A stretch of DNA of 64,000 nt from positions 62,001 through 126,000 of the forward strand of contig CAVXMG010000026.1 of the NCBI GenBank assembly GCA_963762735.1, given 5' to 3'. Positions 38,901 through 47,382 of the stretch are shown here, in pieces. Both the position numbers and the translations under genes were made by a program. The first letter of the stretch is position 1; every line of letters starts with the position of its first letter. The notes under the pieces are model-generated. The model was not told the origin of the DNA and did no database searches. It saw nothing but the letters and a program-made list of their open reading frames with translations. The stretch is from DASXKD01 sp963762735. Lineage in GTDB: Bacteria; Actinomycetota; Actinomycetes; Streptosporangiales; Streptosporangiaceae.

Positions 38901-39529
38901 CCTGGATCTGGGGGCGGTTCGGGCTCGGCGGCCCCGGCGGGCTTCTTCTCGGCGTGGGTGTCGCTGGCCCGTTCGATGGCACCTTCGAGTTCGCTGAGGA
39001 CCTGCCTGACGAAGCCCGGCCCGTGCACATCGCTCAGCTTCGGTCCCACGGCCCGCTTCAGGCTCTTGGGGATCAGGTCGATGGTGAGCGCGAGTGGCAT
39101 GACCAGATAGACCACGGGCGCCAGGATTAGCGTGATCATCGCCAGGCCGATGGACAGGGCCGAGAACTGAGCCAGGCCGGGATCGCCCGGCACGGCGCCC
39201 TCGGCCAGCCAGATGAGGCAGCGCATTTCTGTGATTCCGAGCAGGAGGAAGACCACCAGCCAGACGACCGCGCCGACGATCGCCGTCGCCCGCTCCACCT
39301 TGTAGAGCGTGGACATGATGGGAACGCCCTTGAGGTAGCCGAAGATCTCGCCGGGCTCCTGGCTCAGGTCCAGTTCGTGCTCGGCACTGTAGGCGGCGAA
39401 CTCCCGCTCCCATTGCGGATCGGGCTGGCGCAGCCGTTCCCTGATGCCCCGTGCCTCGGCCCCGGCCGCGAGTGCGAAGATCGGCACGATCACCGCGACC
39501 GTCGAGGCGAACGTCTCCGTCATCTGCAT
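38894..39529 (-). CDS. Predicted membrane protein, unknown function
   Basis: About 211 residues with three hydrophobic segments: an N-terminal one (STVAVIVPIFALAAGAEA), VGAVVWLVVFLLLGITEM and SIGLAMITLILAPVVYLVMP. A charged region follows the first segment and the C-terminus is acidic and Pro-rich. I recognise no family. ATG 39529 or 39523 is the likely start; a further in-frame ATG at 39565 is possible. It is convergent with the SRPBCC gene and downstream of the STAND ATPase, with 11 bp in between if the upstream start at 39565 is used. Confidence 0.7.
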   Translation of the reverse strand: MQMTETFASTVAVIVPIFALAAGAEARGIRERLRQPDPQWEREFAAYSAEHELDLSQEPGEIFGYLKGVPIMSTLYKVERATAIVGAVVWLVVFLLLGITEMRCLIWLAEGAVPGDPGLAQFSALSIGLAMITLILAPVVYLVMPLALTIDLIPKSLKRAVGPKLSDVHGPGFVRQVLSELEGAIERASDTHAEKKPAGAAEPEPPPDPGQ

Positions 39530-39575
39530 GCCATCACTCTTCTGCGCGCCGGGCAAACCAGTCAATCCTGCCTGG

Positions 39576-42035
39576 CTAGGCCTGGGTCGCGGCCGTCAGG
39601 TTTTCCCGCGCGGTCTGGGTGAGCGGGTGGTCCGGCCCGAGCGCGCGCTCGCAATCGGCCAGCGTGCGCTCGAACATCGCCTGCGCCTCGGAGTAGCGGC
39701 CCACCGTGTGGTAAGCGTGGGCCAGGTTGCTGCGGGAGGTCAGCGTGTCCGGGTGGTCCGGCCCGAACACCCGCTCGCAGCCGGCCAGGTTCTCCTCATA
39801 CAGCGGGATGGCCTGGGCCAGCTTGCGCGCCGAGTGGTAGGCCGAGGCGAGGTTGCCGCGCGCGGTGATGGTGTCGGGATGGTCGGGGCCCTGCCGCGCC
39901 GCCCGGTCGGCCAGCGTGCGCTCGTACAGCGGCACGGCTTCCTTGTACCGCCCGGCGAGGAAGCACGCGTCGGCGAGGTTGCCGCGCGCGGTGATGGTGT
40001 CGAGGTGGTCCGGGCCCTGGGCCCGCTCCCGGCCGGCCAGCGTGCGCCGGTAGGCCGGCAGCGCGTCCTTCAGCCGCCCGGCGGTGCGGTAGGCATAGGC
40101 CAGGTTGCCCCGCGCGGCCAGGGTCTCGGGGTGATCGGGGCCCAGCGTGCGCTCCAGGTCGGTCACCTGCCGCTCGTGCAGCGGCAGTGCCTTCTCCGGC
40201 TGGCCGGCCGCCCGGTAGGCATGGGCGAGGTCGGCACGCGCCGCGAGGGTGTCCGGATGGGCGGGCCCGAGCACCCGCTCCCGGTCCGCGAGCGTGCGCT
40301 GGAACGCGGCGATGGCCCGGTCGCCCAGCCCGGCGCCGAGGTAGGCCTCGCCGAGTTCTTCCCGGGCGGTCAGCGTGTCCGGATGGCGGGCACCCCGGCC
40401 CTTCTCGGATTCGGCGAGCACGCGCTCGGCGAGCCGGACCGCCTCGCTGGCACGGCCGGCCGAGCGGTACGCGCGCGCCAGGTTGGCGCGCACGCTGACC
40501 GTATCGGGGTGCCCCATGCCGAGGATCCGCTGCCGCTCGTTCAGTGACTCCTGGTACATCTCCACCGCGTCGTCCGGGCGCCCCGCCGCCTCAAGCGCCG
40601 CGCCCAGCCGGTCCCGGGCCAGGATGGTGTGGGCGTGGCTGGACCCCAGTTCGGCCTGGCTGGTCTCCAGCATCGACTGCCAGTAGCTGGTGGCCGCCCC
40701 GGTCAGGCCCGCCGCTTCGAGGCTCCGGCCCGCCCGCAGCAGCACCGGATGGCATTCGGGGGCCCACAGCACCCGGCCCGCGGCCGCCTGCAAGCGGGCC
40801 GTGCAGTCGCGCAGTGCCTGCTCGAACGAGGCAGGGACGGCAGTGCGGGGCCACACCTGGAACAGCGCCTCGGCAGCGGCGCGCATGGCCTCGTCGCTCT
40901 CGGCCGCGGTGAGGTTCTGCTGCACCGTGGCCTGGACCACGCTGTGCACCCGCACCGTGCGGGCGGCGCTGGTGGTGTCGATGCTGACCAGCCCCGCGCG
41001 GGCCAGGTTGTACAGGGCGGCGCGGGCCTGCATCTCGTCGACCGGGGCGCTGCGCCGGTAGCGGGTGAGGTAGGCGCAGGCGGCCTGGCTGGTGAGCACC
41101 GTACCGGGGATGCCGTTCGGATCCAGCATCGCGACCAGGGCCAGTGCCGGGCGGGCCAGCCCGGCCGGCGGGATCTGCTCGGCGAACTCGGTGGCCAGCG
41201 CCCAGGTGGACGCGACGATCGACGGATAGGGGTCCGCCGGAGCGCCGGCCAGGCGTCGCATGCGATCGGCGACACGGGCCCGGTACTCGCGGCAGTCCAG
41301 CCCGGTGTCGGCCATCAGCGCGGCCGCCTGTGCCAGCGCGATCGGCAGGTAGCCGAGGTCACCGGCCAGGTCGAGCGCGCCGATCCACTGGTCGGGATCT
41401 GCGTGGAGCTTGCTGGACAGGTAGGCCAGCGCCTCGCGGGGGCTGAACGGTCCCACCTCGACGGCGCGCGGCCGGTAGGCGCGCACGGCGGTGCCGGGCC
41501 GGCGGCTGGTGACCAGCACGCGTCCCTGCGGCCCATGCGGCCAGAGCCCCTCAAGCGCCGCCGCGTCGGCCAGGTCGTCCAGGATCACCAGCCACGGGCG
41601 GTCGGTCTCGGTGAGCCAGTCCAGGAAGTGCGCCGCGGCCGCTTCGGGCCCGTCGGCGGCGGGCCCGCCGACGTCCTGCATGGCCTGGGCGTAGCCGGTG
41701 ATGACGGCGTCCCTGTTGGTCGGGGTCAGCCAGAGGACCAGGTCCAGCGCGCGGCGGTCCCAGAGCGCATGCGCGATCGCGAGGGCGAGTTGCGTCTTGC
41801 CGGTGCCGCCGAGCCCGCCCAGGGTCCTGCTCGCTTCCTCGGCCGGGATCAGCACCGCGGTGTCCCCGGGCGCCAGGCTGGCAGCCAGGCCGAGCCCGGT
41901 CTCCTGCCGGGGCACGTGCGAGTCCGCCAGCTGCGGGATCAGGCCCGACAGCAGCGGCCAGGTCACCTCTTCCGGCCGTGCCGGGACGCCGTCTGGGTAC
42001 CTGCCGCTCATTGCTGTCTGGTCACCAACCCGCAT
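39576..42035 (-). CDS. NB-ARC/STAND ATPase with C-terminal tetratricopeptide repeats
   Basis: A signal-transduction ATPase of the AP/STAND type. The P-loop GGLGGTGKTQLALAIAHALW lies near residue 70 and the Walker B segment WLVILDDLAD follows, then GRVLVTSRRPG (sensor Arg) and a winged-helix region. The C-terminal half consists of about ten 42-residue TPR units, each with a GPDHPDTLTARGNLAHAYR-like core. Such proteins are frequent in mycelial actinomycetes and act as regulated switches; the ligand is unknown. There is no N-terminal effector domain. Alternative starts at 42092 and 42011 exist. Confidence 0.9.
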   Translation of the reverse strand: MRVGDQTAMSGRYPDGVPARPEEVTWPLLSGLIPQLADSHVPRQETGLGLAASLAPGDTAVLIPAEEASRTLGGLGGTGKTQLALAIAHALWDRRALDLVLWLTPTNRDAVITGYAQAMQDVGGPAADGPEAAAAHFLDWLTETDRPWLVILDDLADAAALEGLWPHGPQGRVLVTSRRPGTAVRAYRPRAVEVGPFSPREALAYLSSKLHADPDQWIGALDLAGDLGYLPIALAQAAALMADTGLDCREYRARVADRMRRLAGAPADPYPSIVASTWALATEFAEQIPPAGLARPALALVAMLDPNGIPGTVLTSQAACAYLTRYRRSAPVDEMQARAALYNLARAGLVSIDTTSAARTVRVHSVVQATVQQNLTAAESDEAMRAAAEALFQVWPRTAVPASFEQALRDCTARLQAAAGRVLWAPECHPVLLRAGRSLEAAGLTGAATSYWQSMLETSQAELGSSHAHTILARDRLGAALEAAGRPDDAVEMYQESLNERQRILGMGHPDTVSVRANLARAYRSAGRASEAVRLAERVLAESEKGRGARHPDTLTAREELGEAYLGAGLGDRAIAAFQRTLADRERVLGPAHPDTLAARADLAHAYRAAGQPEKALPLHERQVTDLERTLGPDHPETLAARGNLAYAYRTAGRLKDALPAYRRTLAGRERAQGPDHLDTITARGNLADACFLAGRYKEAVPLYERTLADRAARQGPDHPDTITARGNLASAYHSARKLAQAIPLYEENLAGCERVFGPDHPDTLTSRSNLAHAYHTVGRYSEAQAMFERTLADCERALGPDHPLTQTARENLTAATQA

Positions 42036-42092
42036 GCGTTCCGCCGGGCCATCCCGGGGTGATGTCAACCAAACCTCACGCCGGTTATACAC

Positions 42093-42254
42093 GCCGATTT
42101 CAGATCACGGAACGAAAACAGAAACGAGACTCCGAGGGCCGGGATAGTGCAAGCGATTGTATTTCGGGCAATTACAACAAGTAATTTAGAGCTGCTCATA
42201 CGTAGCGGTATTCGGGCCGCTCGGGCGAAGCGGCGGCACGGGCTGTTCGGCCGG
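42093..42254. other. AT-richer intergenic segment between MTHFR and STAND genes
   Basis: This stretch is clearly richer in A/T than its surroundings. It contains the inverted repeat AATTAC (42170-42175) and GTAATT (42181-42186) with a 5-nt spacer. It lies downstream of the MTHFR gene and upstream of the STAND ATPase gene, so it probably holds a promoter for the latter and a weak terminator for the former; no -35/-10 pair is convincing. Confidence 0.4.
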
Positions 42255-43136
42255 TCATGGGTGCGCGGGCGCTCGGTTGCCGTCGAGGCGAGCGAGGAGG
42301 TCCTTCCGCCACTGTTCGGTCTGCTGGAGCTGGTTGAACGTGAAAAGGTGCAACCCCGCGACCCCGGCGGCTGGCGCGGTGACGGCGGGGCCCAGCCTGG
42401 CGAGCAGGCGCTCCGGCCGGTAGCCGCCTGGCGTACCGAACCGCAGGAACCACTCCACGTGCCCGGCGAGGAACCGGGCGGACTCGCTGGCCCCGGCCTT
42501 GGCCGCCATCCGCAGCAGCCGGGTCCGCTCCACCGGCCCGGCCAGCCCCACGTACATCGGCAGGGTGACGCCGCGGGCGCGGACCCGCCGGATCCAGCGG
42601 CGCACCGTGGCCGGGTCGAAGCACAGGTTGCTCACGATGTAGGCGGCGAGCCGCCGCTTGTCCCACATGGCCTGGATCGTGACGTCGTCGTCGATCCTCG
42701 GATGCGACTCCGGGTACCCGGTGATCCCGGTCCGCGGAAAAGGGTTGCCCATTTCGGCCAGCCGCTCGAGCAATGCCAAAGCGCTGTCGAAACGGCCTGC
42801 CGGGGGATCGGCGTCGCCAGCCGGGATGAAGACGTCGTCCACCCCGCAGGCGATCAGCCGGGCGGCGATGTCGGCCAGGTGCGCGTCGTCGCGCACCAGC
42901 CGGGCGGACAGGTGCGGGACCACCTGGTATCCGAGCCCCGCCAGCCTCTCGGTCAGGTCCAGCGTGGCGTCCAGGCCCTTGGCAGGGGAGGCGGTCACGG
43001 TCACCGTCATGCCGGCCGGGACCCACTGCGCCACGTCGTCCGCCACGCCGCCGGCCGGGAACACCTCATACCGCGGGTGCTCGAGCAGCGGCGCCGTGCA
43101 GGCCAGGCCGCCGCGCAACGGCCCGCCCCGGATCAC
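42255..43136 (-). CDS. Methylenetetrahydrofolate reductase family protein
   Basis: This 293-residue TIM-barrel protein matches the MTHFR family: YEVFPAGG near the start, VTVTASPAKGLDATLDLTERL, VVPHLSARLVRD, DDVFIPAGDADPPAGRFDSAL, NPFPRTGITGYPESHP and SNLCFDPATVRRWIRRVR. MTHFR interconverts methylene- and methyl-tetrahydrofolate with FAD. In a methyl-transfer cluster it would run in the oxidative direction, turning the methyl-THF made by the corrinoid system into methylene-THF. It is the last gene of the minus-strand corrinoid cluster, 72 bp after the DUF1638 gene. Confidence 0.88.
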   Translation of the reverse strand: MIRGGPLRGGLACTAPLLEHPRYEVFPAGGVADDVAQWVPAGMTVTVTASPAKGLDATLDLTERLAGLGYQVVPHLSARLVRDDAHLADIAARLIACGVDDVFIPAGDADPPAGRFDSALALLERLAEMGNPFPRTGITGYPESHPRIDDDVTIQAMWDKRRLAAYIVSNLCFDPATVRRWIRRVRARGVTLPMYVGLAGPVERTRLLRMAAKAGASESARFLAGHVEWFLRFGTPGGYRPERLLARLGPAVTAPAAGVAGLHLFTFNQLQQTEQWRKDLLARLDGNRAPAHP

Positions 43137-43245
43137 GGCCCGTCTCCAGGGCTCGGCCCGCCCCGGCCACCCGCAGCTGGCCCGCCCCGGATCACGGCTC
43201 GCCTCCGGTCATGACTGGCCCCGGGTCATGGCCCGCCCCGGCTTC
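43120..43245. repeat. Imperfect short direct repeats around GGCCCGCCCCGG
   Basis: GGCCCGCCCCGG recurs at about 43120, 43155, 43179 and 43230; copies one and three continue with ATCACGGC followed by CGTCTCC or CGCCTCC. The spacing is irregular (24-51 bp). It lies at the junction of the DUF1638 3' end and the MTHFR 5' end. Confidence 0.55.
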
Positions 43246-43904
43246 CGGCTCGCCCTGGTGCCGTTTGGGCGATTACGCCAACGACCACATTCTTTTGTAG
43301 GCGTTGGCGCCAACGACCACATACCGTCCCCGGTGACGAGCGCCTCAAGTTCGCGTTCCAGCCTGCTGGTCCCGGTCGGCACGACGGTGAGCGGCAGGCC
43401 GAACCTGGCGGCGACCCGCTCCGCTTCCGCCGCCAGCCACGGCTCCTGCTCCTGGGCCAGCCAGACCAGACGGCGGTAGTGCCCGAAGTAGTCCGGCCAC
43501 AGCTCCGGGTACCGGTCCAGGCCCAGTTCCGCGAGCACCGTCTTGTCGAAGCTCCGGACCAGGAAGTCGGTGAGCACGTACGTGCCAGGCTCGGCCTCGA
43601 ACACCGCCCGCATCCGCTCGGGCCCGGCCAGCACGTCGTAACAGTGCAGCCCCGGCAGCCGCCGCAGCCCCAGCCGCGCGCATACCTCGTCCAGCGCGCC
43701 GTACGTGCCACAGTCGGCATAGGCCACGGCGACCCGTTGCCCGCGGGCCAGGGCCTGGTGGGCCAATCGTTCGGCTTCAAAAGCAATTTTTGCTGGGCGG
43801 TTGTGCAGCAGGGCGGGCAGGCAGTGCAGCTCGGCCCGCCAGCCGCGGCGGGCGAGGATCTCCCGCAGGTGCCCGCCCAGGGCACCGCAGGCGATCACCG
43901 CCAC
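43209..43904 (-). CDS. DUF1638 protein of corrinoid methyltransferase clusters
   Basis: From GTG 43904 the protein begins PVAVIACGALGGHLREIL and shows VAYADCGTYGALDEVC, GLHCYDVLAG, YVLTDFLVRSFDKTV and LVWLAQEQEPWLAAEAERVA, the pattern of DUF1638. Members recur beside MttB-type methyltransferases and corrinoid proteins but their role is unknown; three Cys/His sites (CGALGG, DCGTYG, HCYD) could bind metal. A one-base change in the GGGG run near 43325 would replace the last 38 residues by YVVVGANAYKRMWSLA with a stop at 43273, which looks more natural. It follows the fusion methyltransferase by 19 bp. Confidence 0.8.
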   Translation of the reverse strand: MAVIACGALGGHLREILARRGWRAELHCLPALLHNRPAKIAFEAERLAHQALARGQRVAVAYADCGTYGALDEVCARLGLRRLPGLHCYDVLAGPERMRAVFEAEPGTYVLTDFLVRSFDKTVLAELGLDRYPELWPDYFGHYRRLVWLAQEQEPWLAAEAERVAARFGLPLTVVPTGTSRLERELEALVTGDGMWSLAPTPTKECGRWRNRPNGTRASRKPGRAMTRGQS

Positions 43905-43923
43905 CGGCGCGGCCGCGGGCGGG

Positions 43924-46707
43924 TCAGCCGGGGAACGGCAACTGCGCGACGAAGCGGTCGTTGAAGTCGGCGCGGTCGGACAGCTCGACATACCTCACCT
44001 CCTCCAGCAGCGCGAGCCCGGCGGCCCGTTCGCGCAGCGAGAGCAGCGCCATCTTCGCCCCCTCGCCGGCCACGTTCCCCGCGCTCACCACACGCAGCAC
44101 GCCGATCTCAGGGACCAGGCCGAGCCGGATCGCGTTGGCCGGGGACAGGTAGCTGCCGAACGAGCCCGCGAGCAGCACCTGCTGGATGTCGCCGGGCGCC
44201 AGGCCCGCCTCCTCCAGCAGGATGCGCCAGCCGGTGGCGATCGCCGCCTTGGCGAACTGGAGTTCCCGCACGTCCCGCTGGGACAGGTAGATCGATTGCG
44301 CCACGTCGCCGGGTGCGCCGAGCCAGTGCAGCACGAACACCCGTTCCTCGCCGAGCCTGGTCAGCCGCCCGGCCAGCCCCGGCGCCAGCGCGGCAGCCTG
44401 CTCCTCGGGCACGAACCGGCCGGACGGATCGAGCAGGCCCAGCTTGACCAGCCCGGTCACCGCGTCGACAAGCCCTGAACCGCACAGCCCGGCGGGCTCG
44501 GTGTCGCCGATGACGGTCAGCTCGCAGGTGTCGGGGGTCATCGTGACCACCTCGATGGCCCCGTCGGCGGCGCGCATCCCGCACCGGATCGCCGCGCCCT
44601 CGAACGCGGGCCCGGCCGGCGCGGCGGTGGCCAGCAGCCAGTCCCGGTTGCCGAGCACGATCTCGCAGTTGGTGCCGATGTCCACGAACAGCCGGATCCG
44701 GGCGTCGCGGTCCATGCCCGACGCGAGCAGCCCGGCGGTGATGTCGCCGCCCACGTAGGCGCCGAACGCGGGGAACACCACGGCGCGGGCCCGCGGGTGC
44801 ACCGCGATGCCGAGGTCGGCGGCGAGCACCTCGGGGAACAGCCGGGTGACCATGATGAACGGGGCCATGCCGAGTGGCTCGGGGTCGATGCCAAGCACCA
44901 GGTGGGTCATGGTCGCGTTGCCGGCCAGCGCCACCTCGTACACCTCGGCCGGGTCCGCGCCGCCCTCGGCGCACACCTCGGCGGCCAGCCCGGCGAGGGT
45001 TTCCTGGGCCAGGGAACGCAGCCGGCCGAGCGCCGCCGGGTCCAGCATGGTCGCGCTGATCCGGCTGATCACGTCCGCGCCGAACGGCTGCTGGGAGTTG
45101 AGCACGGACGCCACCGCGGCCGGGGTCCCGGTGGACAGGTCGAGCAGCGTCGCGACCACCGTCGTGGTGCCCAGGTCGAACGCGATGCCAAACCGGCGGG
45201 CCGAGGTGTCCCCGGGTTCCACGCCGATCAGCACGTCGTCCACGACCACCGCAGTGACCTTGTAGTCGGCGGCGCGCAGCACCCGGCCGAGCGTGCGCAG
45301 CACGTCGAGGTCGATCCGCAGTTCCAGGTCGTCGAGCGCAGCGAGCACCCGCTCGGCGTCGGTCACCTGGTCGCTCAGGGACGGCTCGGCCAGTTCCAGG
45401 TAGCGCTTTTGCACCGCGGGGCGCAGGATCACCTGCCGGCCGACGCCGACCGTGGCGGCCTTGGGCCTGGTGACAAGCGGCGGCACGTCCACCCGGGTGT
45501 CGGTCAGGGCCTGGGCCCGGCAGGCCAGCCGCCACCCCTGCCGCAGCTCTGCTGGCGTGAACGCGCGGATGTCCAGCGCGGACGGCGTCCCCGCGCCGTC
45601 GTCGAGCACCTGGACCTTGCACTTCTTGCAGGTGCCGTGGCCGCCGCAGGTGGAGTCGATCGCGATCCCGTTCCAGCTCGCGGCGTCGAACAGGGTCACA
45701 CCGTGCGGCACCCGCACCCGCCGGGCACCTGGCTCGAAGACGAGATCCACCCGGACCGGCCCGGTGGCCTCGGTCTGGCGGTCCACGGTGCTTGTCATGG
45801 CGACGGCTGGGCGGCCGCCGCGGCGGCCTGGCGGCGTAGCGGCGGCGGCCTCGGCGGCGGCCTGCTGGGCCCGGTGCGCGGCGATCCAGGACGCGCCCCA
45901 GGGGTCGCGGTCGAGCAGCAGGTCGGCAGCCTTGACCGCGCGGACGATCTGCGGCGACCGGGCATCCAGGATGGCGCTGGTCAGGCCGTGCGAGATGGCC
46001 ACGGGCAGGAACGCGGCCCCGATCGCGTGCCGGTCCGGCATGCCGAACGACACGTTCGAGGCGCCCAGCGTCATGTTCACGCCGAACTCGTCGCGGAGCA
46101 GCGCAATCGTTTCCAGCGTCCGGATCCCGTGCCCGGTATCGGCACCGACCGGCATGGCCAGCGGGTCGATCACGATGTCCTCGATGGCGATCCCGTACTT
46201 GCCGGTGGCCACGTCGATGAGCTTGCGGGCCAGTTCCACCCGGCGGGCCGGCTCCTCGGGGATCTCCTCCTCGTCGTTGGGCAGGCCGATGACCGCGGCG
46301 CCGTACCTGCGCACCAGCGGCAGGATCGCCGCCAGCCGGTCGTCCTCGGCGGTGACCGAGTTGACCAGCGCCTTGCCCTGGTAGGCCGCCAGGCCCGCGT
46401 CCAGGACCTCGATGATCGAGGAGTCGATGACCAGCGGCAGGTCGGTCAGGCCCTGGATCAGCCGGACCGCGCGGCGCATGAGTTCCGCCTCGTCGGCCAG
46501 GGGCGTGCCCATGTTCACGTCGAGCACCATGGCGCCCCCGGCGACCTGCTGGGCCACGTCGGTCTCCACCCGGGACAGGTCGCCGGCCCGCAGTTCCTCC
46601 TGGAACGCCTTGCGCCCGGTCGGGTTGATCCGCTCGCCGATGATGCAGAACGGCTGGCCGGGGCCGATCACGGCCTGCCCGGCCGCCGAGGAAAGGACGG
46701 TGTCCAC
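43924..46707 (-). CDS. Fusion of pterin-dependent methyltransferase with ferredoxin/ASKHA corrinoid activator (RACo-like)
   Basis: Residues about 18-275 form a DHPS-like barrel of the methyltetrahydrofolate:corrinoid methyltransferase type: IGERINPTGRK, VLDVNMG, VIDSSI, VNSVTAE, DPLAMPVGAD and LGASNVSFGMP. After an Ala-rich linker, residues 316-405 are a 2Fe-2S ferredoxin domain with Cys354, 360, 363 (STCGGHGTCKKC) and 396. Residues 406-927 match RACo, the ATP-dependent activator that re-reduces Co(II) corrinoid to Co(I): FDLGTTTVVATLLDL, LAGNATMTHLVLG, DIGTNCEIVLGN, GLCGSGLVDAV and LLAGSFGSYL. In known systems these are separate proteins. One chain would both take the methyl group from the corrinoid and repair the cofactor. 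It lies 9 bp after the corrinoid-protein gene. Confidence 0.93.
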   Translation of the reverse strand: MDTVLSSAAGQAVIGPGQPFCIIGERINPTGRKAFQEELRAGDLSRVETDVAQQVAGGAMVLDVNMGTPLADEAELMRRAVRLIQGLTDLPLVIDSSIIEVLDAGLAAYQGKALVNSVTAEDDRLAAILPLVRRYGAAVIGLPNDEEEIPEEPARRVELARKLIDVATGKYGIAIEDIVIDPLAMPVGADTGHGIRTLETIALLRDEFGVNMTLGASNVSFGMPDRHAIGAAFLPVAISHGLTSAILDARSPQIVRAVKAADLLLDRDPWGASWIAAHRAQQAAAEAAAATPPGRRGGRPAVAMTSTVDRQTEATGPVRVDLVFEPGARRVRVPHGVTLFDAASWNGIAIDSTCGGHGTCKKCKVQVLDDGAGTPSALDIRAFTPAELRQGWRLACRAQALTDTRVDVPPLVTRPKAATVGVGRQVILRPAVQKRYLELAEPSLSDQVTDAERVLAALDDLELRIDLDVLRTLGRVLRAADYKVTAVVVDDVLIGVEPGDTSARRFGIAFDLGTTTVVATLLDLSTGTPAAVASVLNSQQPFGADVISRISATMLDPAALGRLRSLAQETLAGLAAEVCAEGGADPAEVYEVALAGNATMTHLVLGIDPEPLGMAPFIMVTRLFPEVLAADLGIAVHPRARAVVFPAFGAYVGGDITAGLLASGMDRDARIRLFVDIGTNCEIVLGNRDWLLATAAPAGPAFEGAAIRCGMRAADGAIEVVTMTPDTCELTVIGDTEPAGLCGSGLVDAVTGLVKLGLLDPSGRFVPEEQAAALAPGLAGRLTRLGEERVFVLHWLGAPGDVAQSIYLSQRDVRELQFAKAAIATGWRILLEEAGLAPGDIQQVLLAGSFGSYLSPANAIRLGLVPEIGVLRVVSAGNVAGEGAKMALLSLRERAAGLALLEEVRYVELSDRADFNDRFVAQLPFPG

Positions 46708-46716
46708 GCCGGCCGC

Positions 46717-47382
46717 CTACGCGGGCAGCGCGGCGCGGCGCCGCTTGATCAGTTCCTTGGCCAGGACCACCGCCGCCGAGGCGTCCGCGGCGTACCCGTC
46801 GGCGCCCACCACGTCGGCGTACTCCTGGGTCACCGGGGCGCCGCCGACCATGACGATCACGTGGTCGCGCAGCCCGGACTTCTCCAGCGCGTTGATGTTC
46901 GCCTTGAACATCGGCATGGTCGTGGTGAGGAACGCGGAGAAGCCGAGGATGTCGGGCTGGTGCTCGCGGACCGCGTCGATGAACTTCTCCGGTGACACCT
47001 GCACGCCCAGGTCGATCACCTCGAACCCGGCGCCCTCGAACATGATGTTCACCAGGTTCTTGCCGATGTCGTGCACGTCGCCCTTGACCGTGCCCATGAC
47101 CACCTTGCCGATCGTGGCGGCGCCGGTCTCGGCAAGCAGCGGCCGGAGGATCTCCAGCGCCCCGGCCATCGCCTTGCCCGCGATCAGCATCTCCGGCACG
47201 AAGAAGTCGCCGCGCTCGAACCGGGCGCCGACCTCCTCCAGCGCCGGGATCAGCGCGTCGTAGAGCAGTCTCTCCGGGCCCAGGCCCATCCCGAGCCCGG
47301 CGTTGGTCAGCTCAAGCACGGCGGGACCGTTGCCCACCAGGGTGTCGTCGTACAGCTGCTTGAGAAGCTCGTCGGGGGTCAC
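46717..47382 (-). CDS. Cobalamin-binding corrinoid protein (MttC/MtgC-like)
   Basis: The 221-residue protein has the helical cap domain (LGPERLLYDALIPALEEVG, FFVPEMLIAGKAM) and a Rossmann B12-binding domain with the base-off ligand His in TVKGDVHDIGKNLV, FSAFLTTTMP and VMVGGAPVTQEYADVVGADG. It carries the methyl group on cobalt between the MttB-type enzyme and the pterin methyltransferase. The GTG start at 47382 overlaps the IclR stop (GTGA), so both are on one transcript with the fusion protein following by 9 bp. Confidence 0.95.
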   Translation of the reverse strand: MTPDELLKQLYDDTLVGNGPAVLELTNAGLGMGLGPERLLYDALIPALEEVGARFERGDFFVPEMLIAGKAMAGALEILRPLLAETGAATIGKVVMGTVKGDVHDIGKNLVNIMFEGAGFEVIDLGVQVSPEKFIDAVREHQPDILGFSAFLTTTMPMFKANINALEKSGLRDHVIVMVGGAPVTQEYADVVGADGYAADASAAVVLAKELIKRRRAALPA

